64,000 bases of DNA from Shimia sp049116215 (GCF_049116215.1 NZ_JAGDZB010000007.1:186001-250000); one strand, 5' to 3'. Positions 1-8,702 are shown, counted from the stretch's first letter. Numbers and translations are program-made. The notes: generated by a model from the sequence alone, not told the origin.

Positions 1-1079
1 GTCAAAGTTTCCGCAACCTGAGCAAGTGGCGTCAGATAGCCGAGAATGTCTTTGGTGTTTAGCATGCCGCAAATGAGATGGGTCGGCTGGCTAGGCAGTT
101 TTGCAATCACCTCTGCCAGTGCTTTGCCTGCGGCAGCGTTATGCCCGCCATCAAGCCACACTTCCGCACCGGCGGCGGCCTTAACCAGAGGCCCATCTTT
201 CAACCGTTGCATGCGCGCCGGCCATGCAACATTGGTCATCGCCGCCTCATAAGCCGCGTCGTTGCCACCTAAATGACGCAAGGCTGCCAGGGCCGCTCCT
301 GCGTTTTGCACCTGATGCGCACCCGTTAGAGCTGGCAACGGTAAATCCAGAAGCCCCATTTCATCTTGAAAAACGAGTCGCCCACGTTCTTCGTAAACGT
401 GCCAATGCTGACCATAGGCGATCAGCGGCGCACCAACACGTGCCGCTGTTTGCTCGATCACATCCATGGCTTCATCCGATTGCGGGCCTACGATGCAGGG
501 CGCGCCGCGCTTTAGAATACCAGCTTTCTCTGCCGCGATTTCCGCGATGGTTTCCCCCAAAAATTGCTCGTGATCTTTGGAGATTGGCGTGATGACCGTC
601 AGAGCAGGGGCATCAATCACATTGGTCGCGTCCAAGCGCCCCCCTAAACCCACTTCCAGAAGTGTGTAGTCCGCAGGAGTACGTGAGAACGCCAGTAGCG
701 CAGCGCAGGTGGTGATCTCAAAATATGTGATGTTTTGCTTGTCGTTCGCCTCCCAGCATTCATCCAAAACCACCGAGAGATGGCTGTCGTCGATCAACTT
801 ACCTGCCAGCCGAATACGCTCGTGGAAGCGGGCCAGGTGCGGGCTCGTGTAAGCGTGGACCTGGTTGCCGCGACCTTCCAGACCAGCCCGGATCATGGCC
901 TGCGTGCTGCCTTTGCCGTTAGTTCCAGCCAGATGCACAACCGGTGGCAGCTTTTCCTGTGGATTGCCCAGAGCCTCCAGCAATCGCCACATCCGATCCA
1001 AGGTCAGGTCGATGATTTTGGGGTGAAGCGCCAACATGCGCGCGAGGATCGCATCAGATGTGTTTGCGGGAGTGCCCAT
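1..1079 (-). CDS. folC: Bifunctional folylpolyglutamate synthase/dihydrofolate synthase, 3' end outside window
   Basis: The frame is open from an ATG at 1079 to the window edge, about 359 residues; the family is usually 420 or more, so the C-terminus is missing. The protein adds glutamate to dihydropteroate and to reduced folates in the cytoplasm, using ATP. The Mur-ligase-type P-loop AGTNGKGST lies at residues 51-59, and further family blocks (LEVGLGGRLDATN, TPISKDHEQFLG, LDGGHNAAAG) follow in order. A GGAG lies 6 bases before the ATG. It is transcribed in the same direction as accD, 91 bases downstream of it, the accD-folC arrangement common in proteobacteria. The family is certain; folC from its partner gene only differs in C-terminal detail not visible here. 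Confidence 0.93.
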   Translation of the reverse strand, partial: MGTPANTSDAILARMLALHPKIIDLTLDRMWRLLEALGNPQEKLPPVVHLAGTNGKGSTQAMIRAGLEGRGNQVHAYTSPHLARFHERIRLAGKLIDDSHLSVVLDECWEANDKQNITYFEITTCAALLAFSRTPADYTLLEVGLGGRLDATNVIDAPALTVITPISKDHEQFLGETIAEIAAEKAGILKRGAPCIVGPQSDEAMDVIEQTAARVGAPLIAYGQHWHVYEERGRLVFQDEMGLLDLPLPALTGAHQVQNAGAALAALRHLGGNDAAYEAAMTNVAWPARMQRLKDGPLVKAAAGAEVWLDGGHNAAAGKALAEVIAKLPSQPTHLICGMLNTKDILGYLTPLAQVAETL

Positions 1080-1170
1080 GGTGTGCTCCGGAAATCTAGG
1101 GGTTCTAAACAAAACGGGCCTCCGGTTTACATGCCGAAAGCCCATTTCCAACGCCGCATTCGCGACCGAA

Positions 1171-2112
1171 TTATTCCGTTTTTGCCTCTTCGTGCTTTTC
1201 TTCTGACGCCTCAGGAGAATTCTCCTCTTTCTGAGGAGCAGGCAAATCTCCAGCCACCGCAGGCGGCATGCCCATAAGCATCCGGATTATAGACACAAGC
1301 TCGGCTTTCAGCTCGGTGCGCTTGGTCACGCGATCCAACATCCCGTGGTCCAGCAAATACTCTGCGCGCTGGAAGCCTTCAGGAAGCTTTTCGCCAATGG
1401 TTTGTTGGATCACACGAGGGCCAGCAAAACAGATCAAGGCGTTTGGTTCCGAAATCTGGACGTCGCCCAGCATCGCATAAGACGCGGTCACACCGCCCGT
1501 GGTTGGGTGTGTTAGCACAACAATGTAAGGCAGGCCAGCTTCTTTCAGCATTTGCACTGCAACGGTTGTGCGCGGCATCTGCATCAATGACAGGATGCCT
1601 TCTTGCATCCGTGCACCACCAGCAGCGGAAAACAGCACCAAAGGACGTTTGAGCGCGATAGCGCGTTCGGCTGCGGCGATAATCGCGTTGCCAACGTACA
1701 TGCCCATGGACCCGCCCATGAAGGAGAAATCCTGGCATGCGGCAACAATCGGCGTCCGGCCAATTTCACCTTCCGCCACCAACATGGCTTCTTTTTCGCC
1801 CGTTTTTTTCTGCGCGGCCTTCATGCGCTCTGGGTATTTTTTCTGATCCCGGAACTGCAATGGGTCGGCGACCGGCTCCGGCACCACGACCTCAACAAAC
1901 ACACCACCGTCAAACAGTGCCTCAAACCGATCCCGCGGCGAAATGGACATATGGTGGTCACATTGCGTGCAGACGTTTTGGTTGCCCTTCAACTCACGGT
2001 GAAACAACATCGTTCCGCATTCATCACATTTGGTCCAGAGATTGTCTGGAACTTCTCTGCGAGAAAAGATCGAGTTGATCCGCGGACGGACGTAGTTGGT
2101 GATCCAGTTCAT
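1171..2112 (-). CDS. accD: Acetyl-CoA carboxylase carboxyltransferase subunit beta
   Basis: Beta half of the carboxyltransferase that moves CO2 from carboxybiotin to acetyl-CoA, giving malonyl-CoA for fatty acid synthesis; it works in an alpha2beta2 complex with AccA. The N-terminal zinc ribbon is visible with four cysteines (29, 32, 48, 51 counted from MNWI), followed by the crotonase-like carboxyltransferase domain with GGARMQEG and TTGGVTASYA motifs. The ATG at 2112 is preferred over the upstream in-frame ATG at 2136 because GAGGA sits about 10 bases before it and homologues start with MNWITNYVRP. The C-terminal tail (about 30 residues) is Glu-rich and probably disordered. folC lies downstream. 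Confidence 0.95.
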   Translation of the reverse strand: MNWITNYVRPRINSIFSRREVPDNLWTKCDECGTMLFHRELKGNQNVCTQCDHHMSISPRDRFEALFDGGVFVEVVVPEPVADPLQFRDQKKYPERMKAAQKKTGEKEAMLVAEGEIGRTPIVAACQDFSFMGGSMGMYVGNAIIAAAERAIALKRPLVLFSAAGGARMQEGILSLMQMPRTTVAVQMLKEAGLPYIVVLTHPTTGGVTASYAMLGDVQISEPNALICFAGPRVIQQTIGEKLPEGFQRAEYLLDHGMLDRVTKRTELKAELVSIIRMLMGMPPAVAGDLPAPQKEENSPEASEEKHEEAKTE

Positions 2113-2401
2113 GTGATCAGTGTCCTCTGGTTCCAATTCGAGATGAAATAAGACGCCACGTTAGAAAATGCAATCGAAGTCGTGATTGGAAAGCATGTCC
2201 CGACGCCATTTCTTTTTGCGTTTCCACAGCGTCCCTTCCGCCTATTTGGCTACTGCTTTTGGCGTTAGGTCATTTAACACAATGCAACACGCTGAAATTT
2301 CATGGAGACGAAAACGAAAGTGCGTTTGTCCTATCGCAAGCATTTCGCTAAATAATCAGAACGAAGGCCGCAGATCGTTTCGCCGCCAGCAACAATGAGT
2401 C
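2113..2401. other. Divergent intergenic region, no gene seen
   Basis: This gap of about 290 bases separates accD (minus) from a plus-strand unknown gene, so it should hold two promoters. A 70-codon open frame at 2186-2398 has no ribosome-binding site and no recognisable protein character, so I treat it as non-coding. I could not fix a promoter with confidence. Confidence 0.5.
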
Positions 2402-3187
2402 ATGGTTTCAAGGCAAATGGCAAACAGCAGACGTTTCTTTCAACAGGCGCTTCAATCCGGACTTTCGCGCTATTGGGCCCGCAATGCGCGCTATGCCTCC
2501 AAGGCAGACCTGTCGACACTGCGACAGCAGCGCCGTCGCGCACGGACGCTGCGCCAGTATCTTGATACCGTGATTGCGATCTCTGAAAGTCGGTTGGCCC
2601 TACCTATCATAGGGTCAAACGCCTTCCCTAAACCTCATGGGACGGATTGGTCATGGCGTCCCGCCCTATGGCGCGAGCCGATTCCTGCCAAGGGGCGTGC
2701 GGCTGTGCAAAACAAAGAAATGCTGGGCGGGGAAGTCACGCTTTTCCATGATTGCAGAATTTCCGAGCTCACCTTGCGACAGCTCAGAAACCATCGCGAA
2801 AAGGATCTTGCCCCGTTTGGTTTGCGCATGGATGTTTTTCGATTTGACGGCTCATTCCTATCCCTCGTGATCGACTTACCACAGGAAGCCGTTTCCGGCC
2901 TAAAGCGCGAACATGTCGTGCGCATGGACACAATTGTTGAAATGGAAAAGCCGCTGGAGATTTTTGCGCGCCTGAACATTCGACATGGCCCAAACACCGA
3001 ACAAATTGTGCGAGAACTTCCGCTCGAAGCGGAAGACATTCGCGTAGAGTTCGATCTTGCCTATTCAAACCTGAACGAAAAGCGGGTTGAAAAAATGTGG
3101 ATCGACCTGATCTTCGAAGGCCCCGAAATGAACCAGGTTGTTCTACGTGATGTCACTTTCTCCCGACGCCCAAGGGCTGAGTTCTAA
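2402..3187 (+). CDS. Conserved alphaproteobacterial protein, DUF6478-like
   Basis: A 261-residue soluble protein of unknown function. The first 60 residues are very basic (RRRARTLRQY and similar) and could bind nucleic acid or membrane lipid; the rest alternates short beta-like strands and charged loops and ends with a basic SRRPRAEF tail. It contains no signal peptide or membrane segment. I recall this type of protein as the DUF6478 family of Rhodobacterales, but could not test that. The start is uncertain: an in-frame stop immediately precedes the ATG at 2402, and a second ATG lies at 2417; neither has a good Shine-Dalgarno. The next gene follows after 20 bases and is probably co-transcribed. 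Confidence 0.75.
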   Translation: MVSRQMANSRRFFQQALQSGLSRYWARNARYASKADLSTLRQQRRRARTLRQYLDTVIAISESRLALPIIGSNAFPKPHGTDWSWRPALWREPIPAKGRAAVQNKEMLGGEVTLFHDCRISELTLRQLRNHREKDLAPFGLRMDVFRFDGSFLSLVIDLPQEAVSGLKREHVVRMDTIVEMEKPLEIFARLNIRHGPNTEQIVRELPLEAEDIRVEFDLAYSNLNEKRVEKMWIDLIFEGPEMNQVVLRDVTFSRRPRAEF

Positions 3188-3207
3188 ATACAATTGAGGA
3201 TGGTCAA

Positions 3208-3585
3208 ATGAGCGAACTCACATTGACAAAAACCCGCCTATTTGAAGGCGTCTGGGAAGGCGCACTCAAGTCGTCCGAGGCCTCTGCGACAAAGCCGCAA
3301 GTAGACGTCACATACTTGGGTGAGCCAGTTCCGGAAGTCTCGATTGATCCTAGTGAAGAAGCAGGCTTATGGCGCCTACGTTTTCAGGTTCCGAAGGAGA
3401 GCCTGTCGGACGGCGTGCAAACGGTTGTGATTTCTGATCGCGCAACCGAGGAACGCCTTGAAACAGTCAGCTTTATTGCTGGTGAAGCGCTGGCAGGCGA
3501 TTTGCGGGCCGAGATTGACCTTCTGCGCGCAGAACTGGACATGCTGAAGCGTGCGTTTCGGCGTCACTGCGTGGAAACAATGTGA
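3208..3585 (+). CDS. Small conserved hypothetical protein
   Basis: A 125-residue protein of unknown function, acidic in its first two thirds, with a predicted helical stretch near residues 95-115 (leucine-spaced, LLRAELDMLKRAF) that could form a short coiled coil. GAGGA lies 7 bases before the ATG, a good start. It follows the DUF6478-like gene by 20 bases, and the pair probably forms one operon. I do not recognise a named domain. The N-terminal part looks beta-rich (repeated V/L-x-F/V strands). Confidence 0.7.
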   Translation: MSELTLTKTRLFEGVWEGALKSSEASATKPQVDVTYLGEPVPEVSIDPSEEAGLWRLRFQVPKESLSDGVQTVVISDRATEERLETVSFIAGEALAGDLRAEIDLLRAELDMLKRAFRRHCVETM

Positions 3586-3651
3586 CTTTGTGACCGGCTT
3601 GTGCCCTGCAGTCGCCCATGCCAGTTTGCCTCGACAATCAAGAGCGATGCC

Positions 3652-4104
3652 ATGACCCCAGAGACACTGTTTATGAGCCAGCACGACCAATTGCTGTGGG
3701 GCTCTGTCGTGCTAAGTGCCTGTGCACTTATTCACGTGGGACTACTGGCTGGTATGATTGAAGTGTTGGCGCATATCGGTCGTTGGGTCAAAAACCGATC
3801 TCGCATGATTAGGACAACCGTTGCCGTTGGCGCGGCGTTTGTGATGATCGTGAGCTCACACACCATTCAAGTGTGGCTCTGGGCGGCGGTGCTGCTCTAT
3901 ATGGACGCCTTTGATTACTTGTATGACGCGCTTTATTTCTCGTTGGTCACCTACACGACCGTTGGATACGGCGACGTTGTTTTACCTGTAGAATTCCGGG
4001 TTTTTGGCGCTTTTGGCGGCGTAACAGGCATCTTGTGCTTTGGGATTTCCACTGCCTTTCTGGTGTCCCTGATCAACAAACTCTTGCCTAAGTCACTTGA
4101 GTGA
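3652..4104 (+). CDS. Two-TM potassium channel family protein (ion channel, Ion_trans_2)
   Basis: A 150-residue membrane protein. Hydrophobic segments lie at about residues 15-38, 56-82 and 113-140, and the loop between the last two carries the K+ selectivity filter TVGYGD (residues 103-108), so it is a pore domain of a potassium-channel type without a visible ligand-binding domain. It should act as a tetramer in the inner membrane. The ATG at 3652 is chosen so the protein begins just before the first hydrophobic segment; an upstream frame to 3601 exists and a later ATG is at 3673. Ion specificity beyond K+ is inferred from the filter only. Confidence 0.85.
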   Translation: MTPETLFMSQHDQLLWGSVVLSACALIHVGLLAGMIEVLAHIGRWVKNRSRMIRTTVAVGAAFVMIVSSHTIQVWLWAAVLLYMDAFDYLYDALYFSLVTYTTVGYGDVVLPVEFRVFGAFGGVTGILCFGISTAFLVSLINKLLPKSLE

Positions 4105-4125
4105 CCTTACGCGTTCCGTTCGCAA

Positions 4126-4153
4126 TTGCTTTCCCAAAACATAGGCCTATCTT
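4126..4153 (+). promoter_or_regulatory. Candidate sigma-70 promoter, possibly leaderless
   Basis: TTGCTT and TATCTT are separated by 16 bases, and the downstream gene starts at 4161, about 7 bases after the -10 box. Transcription would begin at or next to the start codon, and no Shine-Dalgarno is visible before it. Pattern match by eye only. Confidence 0.3.
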
Positions 4154-4160
4154 CTAGCTC

Positions 4161-4667
4161 ATGATGAAAATTGCTTACACAATGGCCCACGGTCGCGGCG
4201 AACTGGATTTGTTGCTGTCCGATCTTGCGGAAAGGTTAGATGCACGCGGCCTCAAGACACGCGGTATTGTTCAAACCAACACAGAATGTGGTTCCTATCA
4301 CGGATGTGACATGGATGTGCGTGTGCTGCCTGCAGGCCCCACCATCCGTATTTCCCAAAACCTCGGTAAGGAAGCCCAGGGGTGTCGCCTGGATCCTGAT
4401 GCCATGGCCTCAGCAGTATCGGCCGTTGGGCAATCCATGCAGGCGGATTTTGACGTGTTTTTGCTCAATAAGTTTGGCAAGCAAGAAGCGGAGGGGCGCG
4501 GGTTTCGCGACTTGTTAGCGGATGCCTTGGAAAAAGACGCGACCGTTATTGCTGGCACAAACCCTTTAAACGCCGAAGTGTTTGAGGAGTTTTCCGGCGG
4601 CATGGCGACCAATGTGCCTGCTGACATTGAGTCTTTGCTGGCCTGGTATGATCAGGTGAACAAGTAA
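4161..4667 (+). CDS. DUF2478 domain protein (NTPase-like, molybdate-associated family)
   Basis: A 168-residue protein that matches the DUF2478 family by several blocks: the N-terminal AYTMAHGRGELD in place of a P-loop, then CDMDVRVLP, RISQNLG, GCRLDP and LLNKFGKQEAEGRG. Members often sit in molybdenum ABC-transporter operons and are thought to be nucleotide-binding, but the exact role is unknown. Here the gene stands alone, with no mod genes nearby. A start at 4161 (ATGATG) has no Shine-Dalgarno; see the overlapping promoter. The stop is 7 bases from the convergent AI-2E-type transporter gene. Confidence 0.8.
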   Translation: MMKIAYTMAHGRGELDLLLSDLAERLDARGLKTRGIVQTNTECGSYHGCDMDVRVLPAGPTIRISQNLGKEAQGCRLDPDAMASAVSAVGQSMQADFDVFLLNKFGKQEAEGRGFRDLLADALEKDATVIAGTNPLNAEVFEEFSGGMATNVPADIESLLAWYDQVNK

Positions 4668-4674
4668 GCCAAGA

Positions 4675-5772
4675 TCAAGCCTCTTCCTCACTTGCAATCT
4701 CCTCCAACCAGGGAATCTCTCCGTCGTTTGTCAGGAGAATTGCCAGAGGCCTGGTTGCACGGAAGAATGACATGATGGTCATAATGCCAGAGGTTAAAAT
4801 CACCGACAGAATGGCACCGATCAGCCCCCAAACTGCCGCCCAAGACGCCAGCGAGACCATCACGATGACCGGGCTTAAATTCATGGACCGGCCCATCAGG
4901 CGCGGTTCCCAGAAGTAGCCGACCCCAAATTGCGCACTGCAGAGGGCGGCAAACAGCAGCGCGACATCCATGTTCAAGCCCCAATCACCCACGGCAAACA
5001 GCATGGGCAGCGCCATGGCGATCCATGAGCCGACATAGGGGATGTAGTTAAATATTGCGGTCGTGACGGCAAAAAAGGCCGCAAATTCGAGACCGAAAAA
5101 CAGGAAAATCACCCAACACACGAGACCCAGGACCGCGTTGATCAGGGTTTTGGTTGTGAAGTAAGTGCCAATTTGGGCGGTGATCAGATCAATGGTTTGC
5201 CACACATTCGACTGCGCCTGCTGATCCGGGACAATGGCCGCCACTTTCTTGGGAATGCTGTCGCGTTCGATCAGAAAGAGAATGGCGTAGAGAAAGACAA
5301 GCGCAAGGTAGCCAGCAGAATAGCTAACCGAGTTCACCGTCATGCGGATGAGGCTTTGAATGTCGATGTTGTCAAAAACCAGACGATCTACTGATTGCCA
5401 GGTAAGCTCGAATTCAACATCAAAGCGGGCGGCCACATCAGACGTGGTTTGCGAGAGCCGTTGCAAGTAGTCGGGCATCGCGCGCACCACCGGATCCAAA
5501 TTGCGGGCGAAGAAGCTGATCAAACCGGCCAATACCACAAACAGGACAACCGTGGTCAGCATCATCCGCAGCCAGTCAGGAATGTATTTGGCGTAGAGCG
5601 GAATACGGCTCATGGAGCGGGAAATCCCGTCCATCAGGAATGCAAGCAAAGCACCAAGCACAATGGGTACCAAGATGGCCTGGGCTGCGTTCAAGAACCA
5701 ACCGGTGGCAATAGCGGCCAATACAGCAAGGCTTATCGAAGCCACGCGCAGGGATGCGTTGATTTGAGACAC
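4675..5772 (-). CDS. AI-2E family transporter (PerM/YdiK type permease)
   Basis: A 365-residue integral membrane protein of the AI-2E exporter superfamily, with paired hydrophobic segments near the N-terminus (about 8-45), a segment near 55-80, a soluble middle region and a block of about four or five segments towards the C-terminus, including the typical FNYIPYVGSW and GYFWEPRLMG motifs. The family was named for autoinducer-2 export in TqsA, but many members are Na+/H+ antiporters or unknown, so the substrate is open. The GTG at 5772 is chosen because AAGGAGG lies 8 bases upstream; the in-frame ATG at 5802 would place that Shine-Dalgarno inside the gene. Confidence 0.88.
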   Translation of the reverse strand: MSQINASLRVASISLAVLAAIATGWFLNAAQAILVPIVLGALLAFLMDGISRSMSRIPLYAKYIPDWLRMMLTTVVLFVVLAGLISFFARNLDPVVRAMPDYLQRLSQTTSDVAARFDVEFELTWQSVDRLVFDNIDIQSLIRMTVNSVSYSAGYLALVFLYAILFLIERDSIPKKVAAIVPDQQAQSNVWQTIDLITAQIGTYFTTKTLINAVLGLVCWVIFLFFGLEFAAFFAVTTAIFNYIPYVGSWIAMALPMLFAVGDWGLNMDVALLFAALCSAQFGVGYFWEPRLMGRSMNLSPVIVMVSLASWAAVWGLIGAILSVILTSGIMTIMSFFRATRPLAILLTNDGEIPWLEEIASEEEA

Positions 5773-5842
5773 CGGTGTTTCCTCCTTGCGCGTCAAAGGC
5801 ATCCTAACGTCAGGGAGGTCAGGGGCAAGTCGAGATGCTTCG

Positions 5843-6607
5843 TCAGAACAACGCGCGGCGGATCAGGTTAAGGGACGCCAACAGCAGCACCAAAAGTGTC
5901 ATGCGTTGGAACATCTTCTGGTCAATCTGATCAGAGATTTGTGTGCCAACCCACATGCCCAATAACGCGGGCAGCACAAGGAATGCGGAGAGGCCAACGG
6001 TGGCTGCATTCAAAACGCCAGACCCAAGGTGCGCTGCAACCAGAAGCAGGGCACCTAAGCCATAAATGACGCCTTGGATGCGAATCTGCTCACCTTTTTC
6101 TGTGCCGATAGCGGTGAGGTACGTGACGGTTGGCGGTCCCCAAACACCAGACACTCCGCCAATAGCACCGGCAACAGTGCCAACGGCAACCTCACCTCGG
6201 GCGCTGGGTTTGGCAAGACGCACAGGTCGCCCTAGCAGTTGAGAGAGCGCAAAGAAGGCTACAGGCACGCCGATCAGCAATAAGAGCGTACTGGGCGGTA
6301 CTATTCGCACAAACTGTGCGCTGATCACCATGGCGACGCCGCCAGCAATCAGGAAGCGGCGAAAACGCTTGAGCGACGACCAGGCCGCGCCTGCGCCGTG
6401 GCGAAAAGCTTGAAAGCCGTTGCTGAACACCGTTGGGAAGATCAAGCCGGCAAGGGCCACCTCCGGAGAAAGGAAAGTACTCAGCCCGGAAATCAACACC
6501 ATGGGCATGCCAAAGCCAACCATGCCTTTGATAACGCCTGCGAGCATTGCAACGCACACACAGATAACCAAAGATTGAGGGGAATAGATCAAAAGCAGTG
6601 AGTCCAT
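5843..6607 (-). CDS. TauE/SafE family sulfite/sulfonate exporter-like permease
   Basis: A 254-residue inner membrane protein with about eight hydrophobic segments, glycine-rich motifs GMVGFGMPMV near residue 30 and GGVSGVWGPPTV near residue 155, which mark the two internally repeated halves of the TauE/SafE (formerly DUF81) family. Members export sulfite, sulfoacetate or other organosulfur anions; the substrate cannot be read from sequence. The gene is divergent from mcd, with 171 bases between starts. No associated sulfonate-degradation gene is nearby. Confidence 0.88.
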   Translation of the reverse strand: MDSLLLIYSPQSLVICVCVAMLAGVIKGMVGFGMPMVLISGLSTFLSPEVALAGLIFPTVFSNGFQAFRHGAGAAWSSLKRFRRFLIAGGVAMVISAQFVRIVPPSTLLLLIGVPVAFFALSQLLGRPVRLAKPSARGEVAVGTVAGAIGGVSGVWGPPTVTYLTAIGTEKGEQIRIQGVIYGLGALLLVAAHLGSGVLNAATVGLSAFLVLPALLGMWVGTQISDQIDQKMFQRMTLLVLLLASLNLIRRALF

Positions 6608-6778
6608 ACACTTGCTATAGGCCTCAACACGCCCGCCCGCAAAGACTTCACGCGAAAGAAACGACCAAATGAAACGCTGGTTCGGTATTTTTGTTGCGCT
6701 GCACTTGCAAAGAGATTATGTCACAGTGCAGCATTAGAGGGCTTTTGACGTATGGCGCACGATGGACAGGACTTGGCT

Positions 6779-8440
6779 ATGACAAACTCAGTGATTCTTC
6801 CTGATCTTCTGAAAATGACCGGAGCAGCCGTTGCGCCGGTGGAGAGTATTCTAGAAACCGCAATCGCGCGGGTGAAAGAGACCGTTTCTGAGGACGGCCG
6901 CGTGTCCGGCAAACTTATCGAACAAAATCAAACCGCTGCACATGGTTTGAGCTGGCTGGCCACCTATGCGCAGTCGCTGAAGCAGATGCAGGCATGGGCG
7001 GAGAAACTGAACGGCGAAGGCAAGTTTGGCGAGATCGAACAGATCATCCACCAGATCGCCTTTGGCGAGTATCTCTGGCAGGTCTACGGCGGCATTCCAA
7101 TGAGCCAAGGCGAGATTGTACGCCTTCAGGATCTCGGCCTGACGCAAAATGAAACCCGCGGCCTGATGGCGCCAGAGGTCATGACGCTGTGTGACAAAGG
7201 CAACTCCCAGGCGGCGCGTATGCGTCTTGTGGAATTGATGCAGGAGCAGTCCGCCAACATCACAGTGGGTCAATCCGGCCTTGATGAAGAACTGGAAATG
7301 ATCCGCGAACAGTTCCGCCGTTTTGCCGTGGATCGTGTAGAACCCAACGCTCATGAGTGGCACCTCAAAGACGAGCTCATCCCAATGGAAATCATTGAAG
7401 AGCTTGCGGAAATGGGCGTGTTTGGCCTGACCATTCCGGAAGAGTACGGTGGCTTTGGCCTCTCTAAGGCTTCCATGGTGGTTGTCTCTGAAGAACTGTC
7501 ACGCGGCTATATTGGTGTTGGCTCTCTGGGCACCCGCTCCGAGATTGCAGCGGAACTGATCCTCTGTGGCGGTACGGAAGAGCAGAAACAGCAGTGGTTG
7601 CCCAAGCTCTCCAGCGCAGAGATTTTGCCAACGGCCGTCTTTACAGAGCCAAACACAGGCTCTGATCTCGGCTCTTTGCGCACACGCGCGGTGAAGACCG
7701 AGGACGGCAACTGGGAAGTGACAGGCAACAAAACCTGGATCACCCATGCAGCCCGCACCCAGGTGATGACGCTTCTGGCCCGTACCAACCCGGTCTCATC
7801 CGACCACCGCGGCCTGTCGATGTTCCTGGCTGAGAAAACACCGGGTTCTGAGGAGAACCCGTTCCCGACCGAAGGCATGACCGGCGGTGAAATCGAGGTA
7901 CTCGGCTATCGCGGCATGAAGGAATACGAACTGGCGTTTGATGGCTTCAAAGTCAAAGGTGAAAACCTGCTTGGCGGTGAAGAAGGCAAAGGTTTCAAAC
8001 AGTTGATGGAAACTTTCGAATCCGCCCGCATTCAGACTGCGGCCCGCGCGATTGGCGTGGCGCAATCAGCTTTGGACGTTGGGATGCAATACGGCATCGA
8101 CCGCAAGCAGTTTGGCAAATCCCTGATCAACTTCCCGCGCGTGGCCGGAAAACTGGCCATGATGGCGGTGGAAATTATGATCGCCCGCCAACTGACCTAC
8201 TTCTCTGCTTGGGAGAAAGACCACGGCCATCGCTGTGACCTTGAGGCTGGCATGGCCAAGCTTCTGGGCGCTCGAGTGGCTTGGGCGGCGGCGGATAATG
8301 CCCTGCAAATTCATGGCGGTAACGGCTTTGCGTTGGAATACAGCGTGAGCCGCATCCTGTGTGACGCGCGCATCCTCAACATCTTTGAGGGCGCAGCGGA
8401 AATTCAGGCGCAAGTGATTGCGAGACGTTTGCTGAGCTGA
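6779..8440 (+). CDS. mcd: (2S)-methylsuccinyl-CoA dehydrogenase (acyl-CoA dehydrogenase family)
   Basis: A 553-residue FAD-dependent acyl-CoA dehydrogenase with a roughly 160-residue N-terminal extension before the usual three-domain fold; this extension is characteristic of Mcd, which oxidises methylsuccinyl-CoA to mesaconyl-CoA in the ethylmalonyl-CoA pathway for acetyl-CoA assimilation. Core motifs are present: FTEPNTGSDLGS for FAD/substrate binding, DRKQFGK, QIHGGNGF, and the catalytic glutamate in NIFEGAAEIQ close to the C-terminus. The ATG at 6779 has AGGA 7 bases upstream; an alternative ATG at 6752 would add nine residues. Neither ccr nor ecm is in the window. A plain acyl-CoA dehydrogenase is the alternative, but the extension and length argue against it. 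Confidence 0.82.
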   Translation: MTNSVILPDLLKMTGAAVAPVESILETAIARVKETVSEDGRVSGKLIEQNQTAAHGLSWLATYAQSLKQMQAWAEKLNGEGKFGEIEQIIHQIAFGEYLWQVYGGIPMSQGEIVRLQDLGLTQNETRGLMAPEVMTLCDKGNSQAARMRLVELMQEQSANITVGQSGLDEELEMIREQFRRFAVDRVEPNAHEWHLKDELIPMEIIEELAEMGVFGLTIPEEYGGFGLSKASMVVVSEELSRGYIGVGSLGTRSEIAAELILCGGTEEQKQQWLPKLSSAEILPTAVFTEPNTGSDLGSLRTRAVKTEDGNWEVTGNKTWITHAARTQVMTLLARTNPVSSDHRGLSMFLAEKTPGSEENPFPTEGMTGGEIEVLGYRGMKEYELAFDGFKVKGENLLGGEEGKGFKQLMETFESARIQTAARAIGVAQSALDVGMQYGIDRKQFGKSLINFPRVAGKLAMMAVEIMIARQLTYFSAWEKDHGHRCDLEAGMAKLLGARVAWAAADNALQIHGGNGFALEYSVSRILCDARILNIFEGAAEIQAQVIARRLLS

Positions 8441-8470
8441 CACCCGCTCTCAGTTAGACAGCAGACATTG

Positions 8471-8499
8471 CGCGGCTCCCTCGGGGGCCGCGTTTTTCT
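8471..8499 (+). terminator. Rho-independent terminator of mcd
   Basis: A GC-rich inverted repeat (CGCGGCTCCC / GGGGGCCGCG with one wobble) is followed by TTTTTCTTT, 30 bases after the mcd stop. Confidence 0.85.
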
Positions 8500-8556
8500 T
8501 TGCCTTACGGGAATATTTTAACAGGGAATCAGCGGCCAAAGTCCGCTCAAAAACCA

Positions 8557-8576
8557 CGTCGGTATTGCGTCGGTAT
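8557..8576. repeat. Tandem direct repeat CGTCGGTAT
   Basis: Two exact copies of the 9-mer CGTCGGTAT start at 8557 and 8568, 11 bases apart, i.e. about one helical turn, in the 260-base gap upstream of the small gene at 8703. The rest of the gap (8441-8702) holds the mcd terminator and nothing else I can identify. A regulator site or chance are both possible. Confidence 0.35.
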
Positions 8577-8702
8577 CACGACTGTTTTGCGGAGGTGCGG
8601 TTTTCAGTGCAGTCTGGTCCGGGAGATATGAACGCAACGTGCGCGGGTGCGGCGAGTTGCGCCCGAGGACACGCCCGATGAACAACGGAAAGGAAAGCCA
8701 AA

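Noticed and set aside
1080..1170. Terminator between accD and folC
   Set aside because: The only inverted repeat is 4 bases long and has no useful T tract on the minus strand.
2186..2398. 70-codon open frame upstream of the DUF6478-like gene
   Set aside because: No ribosome-binding site, a composition unlike coding DNA, and no homology-like motif; more likely promoter DNA.
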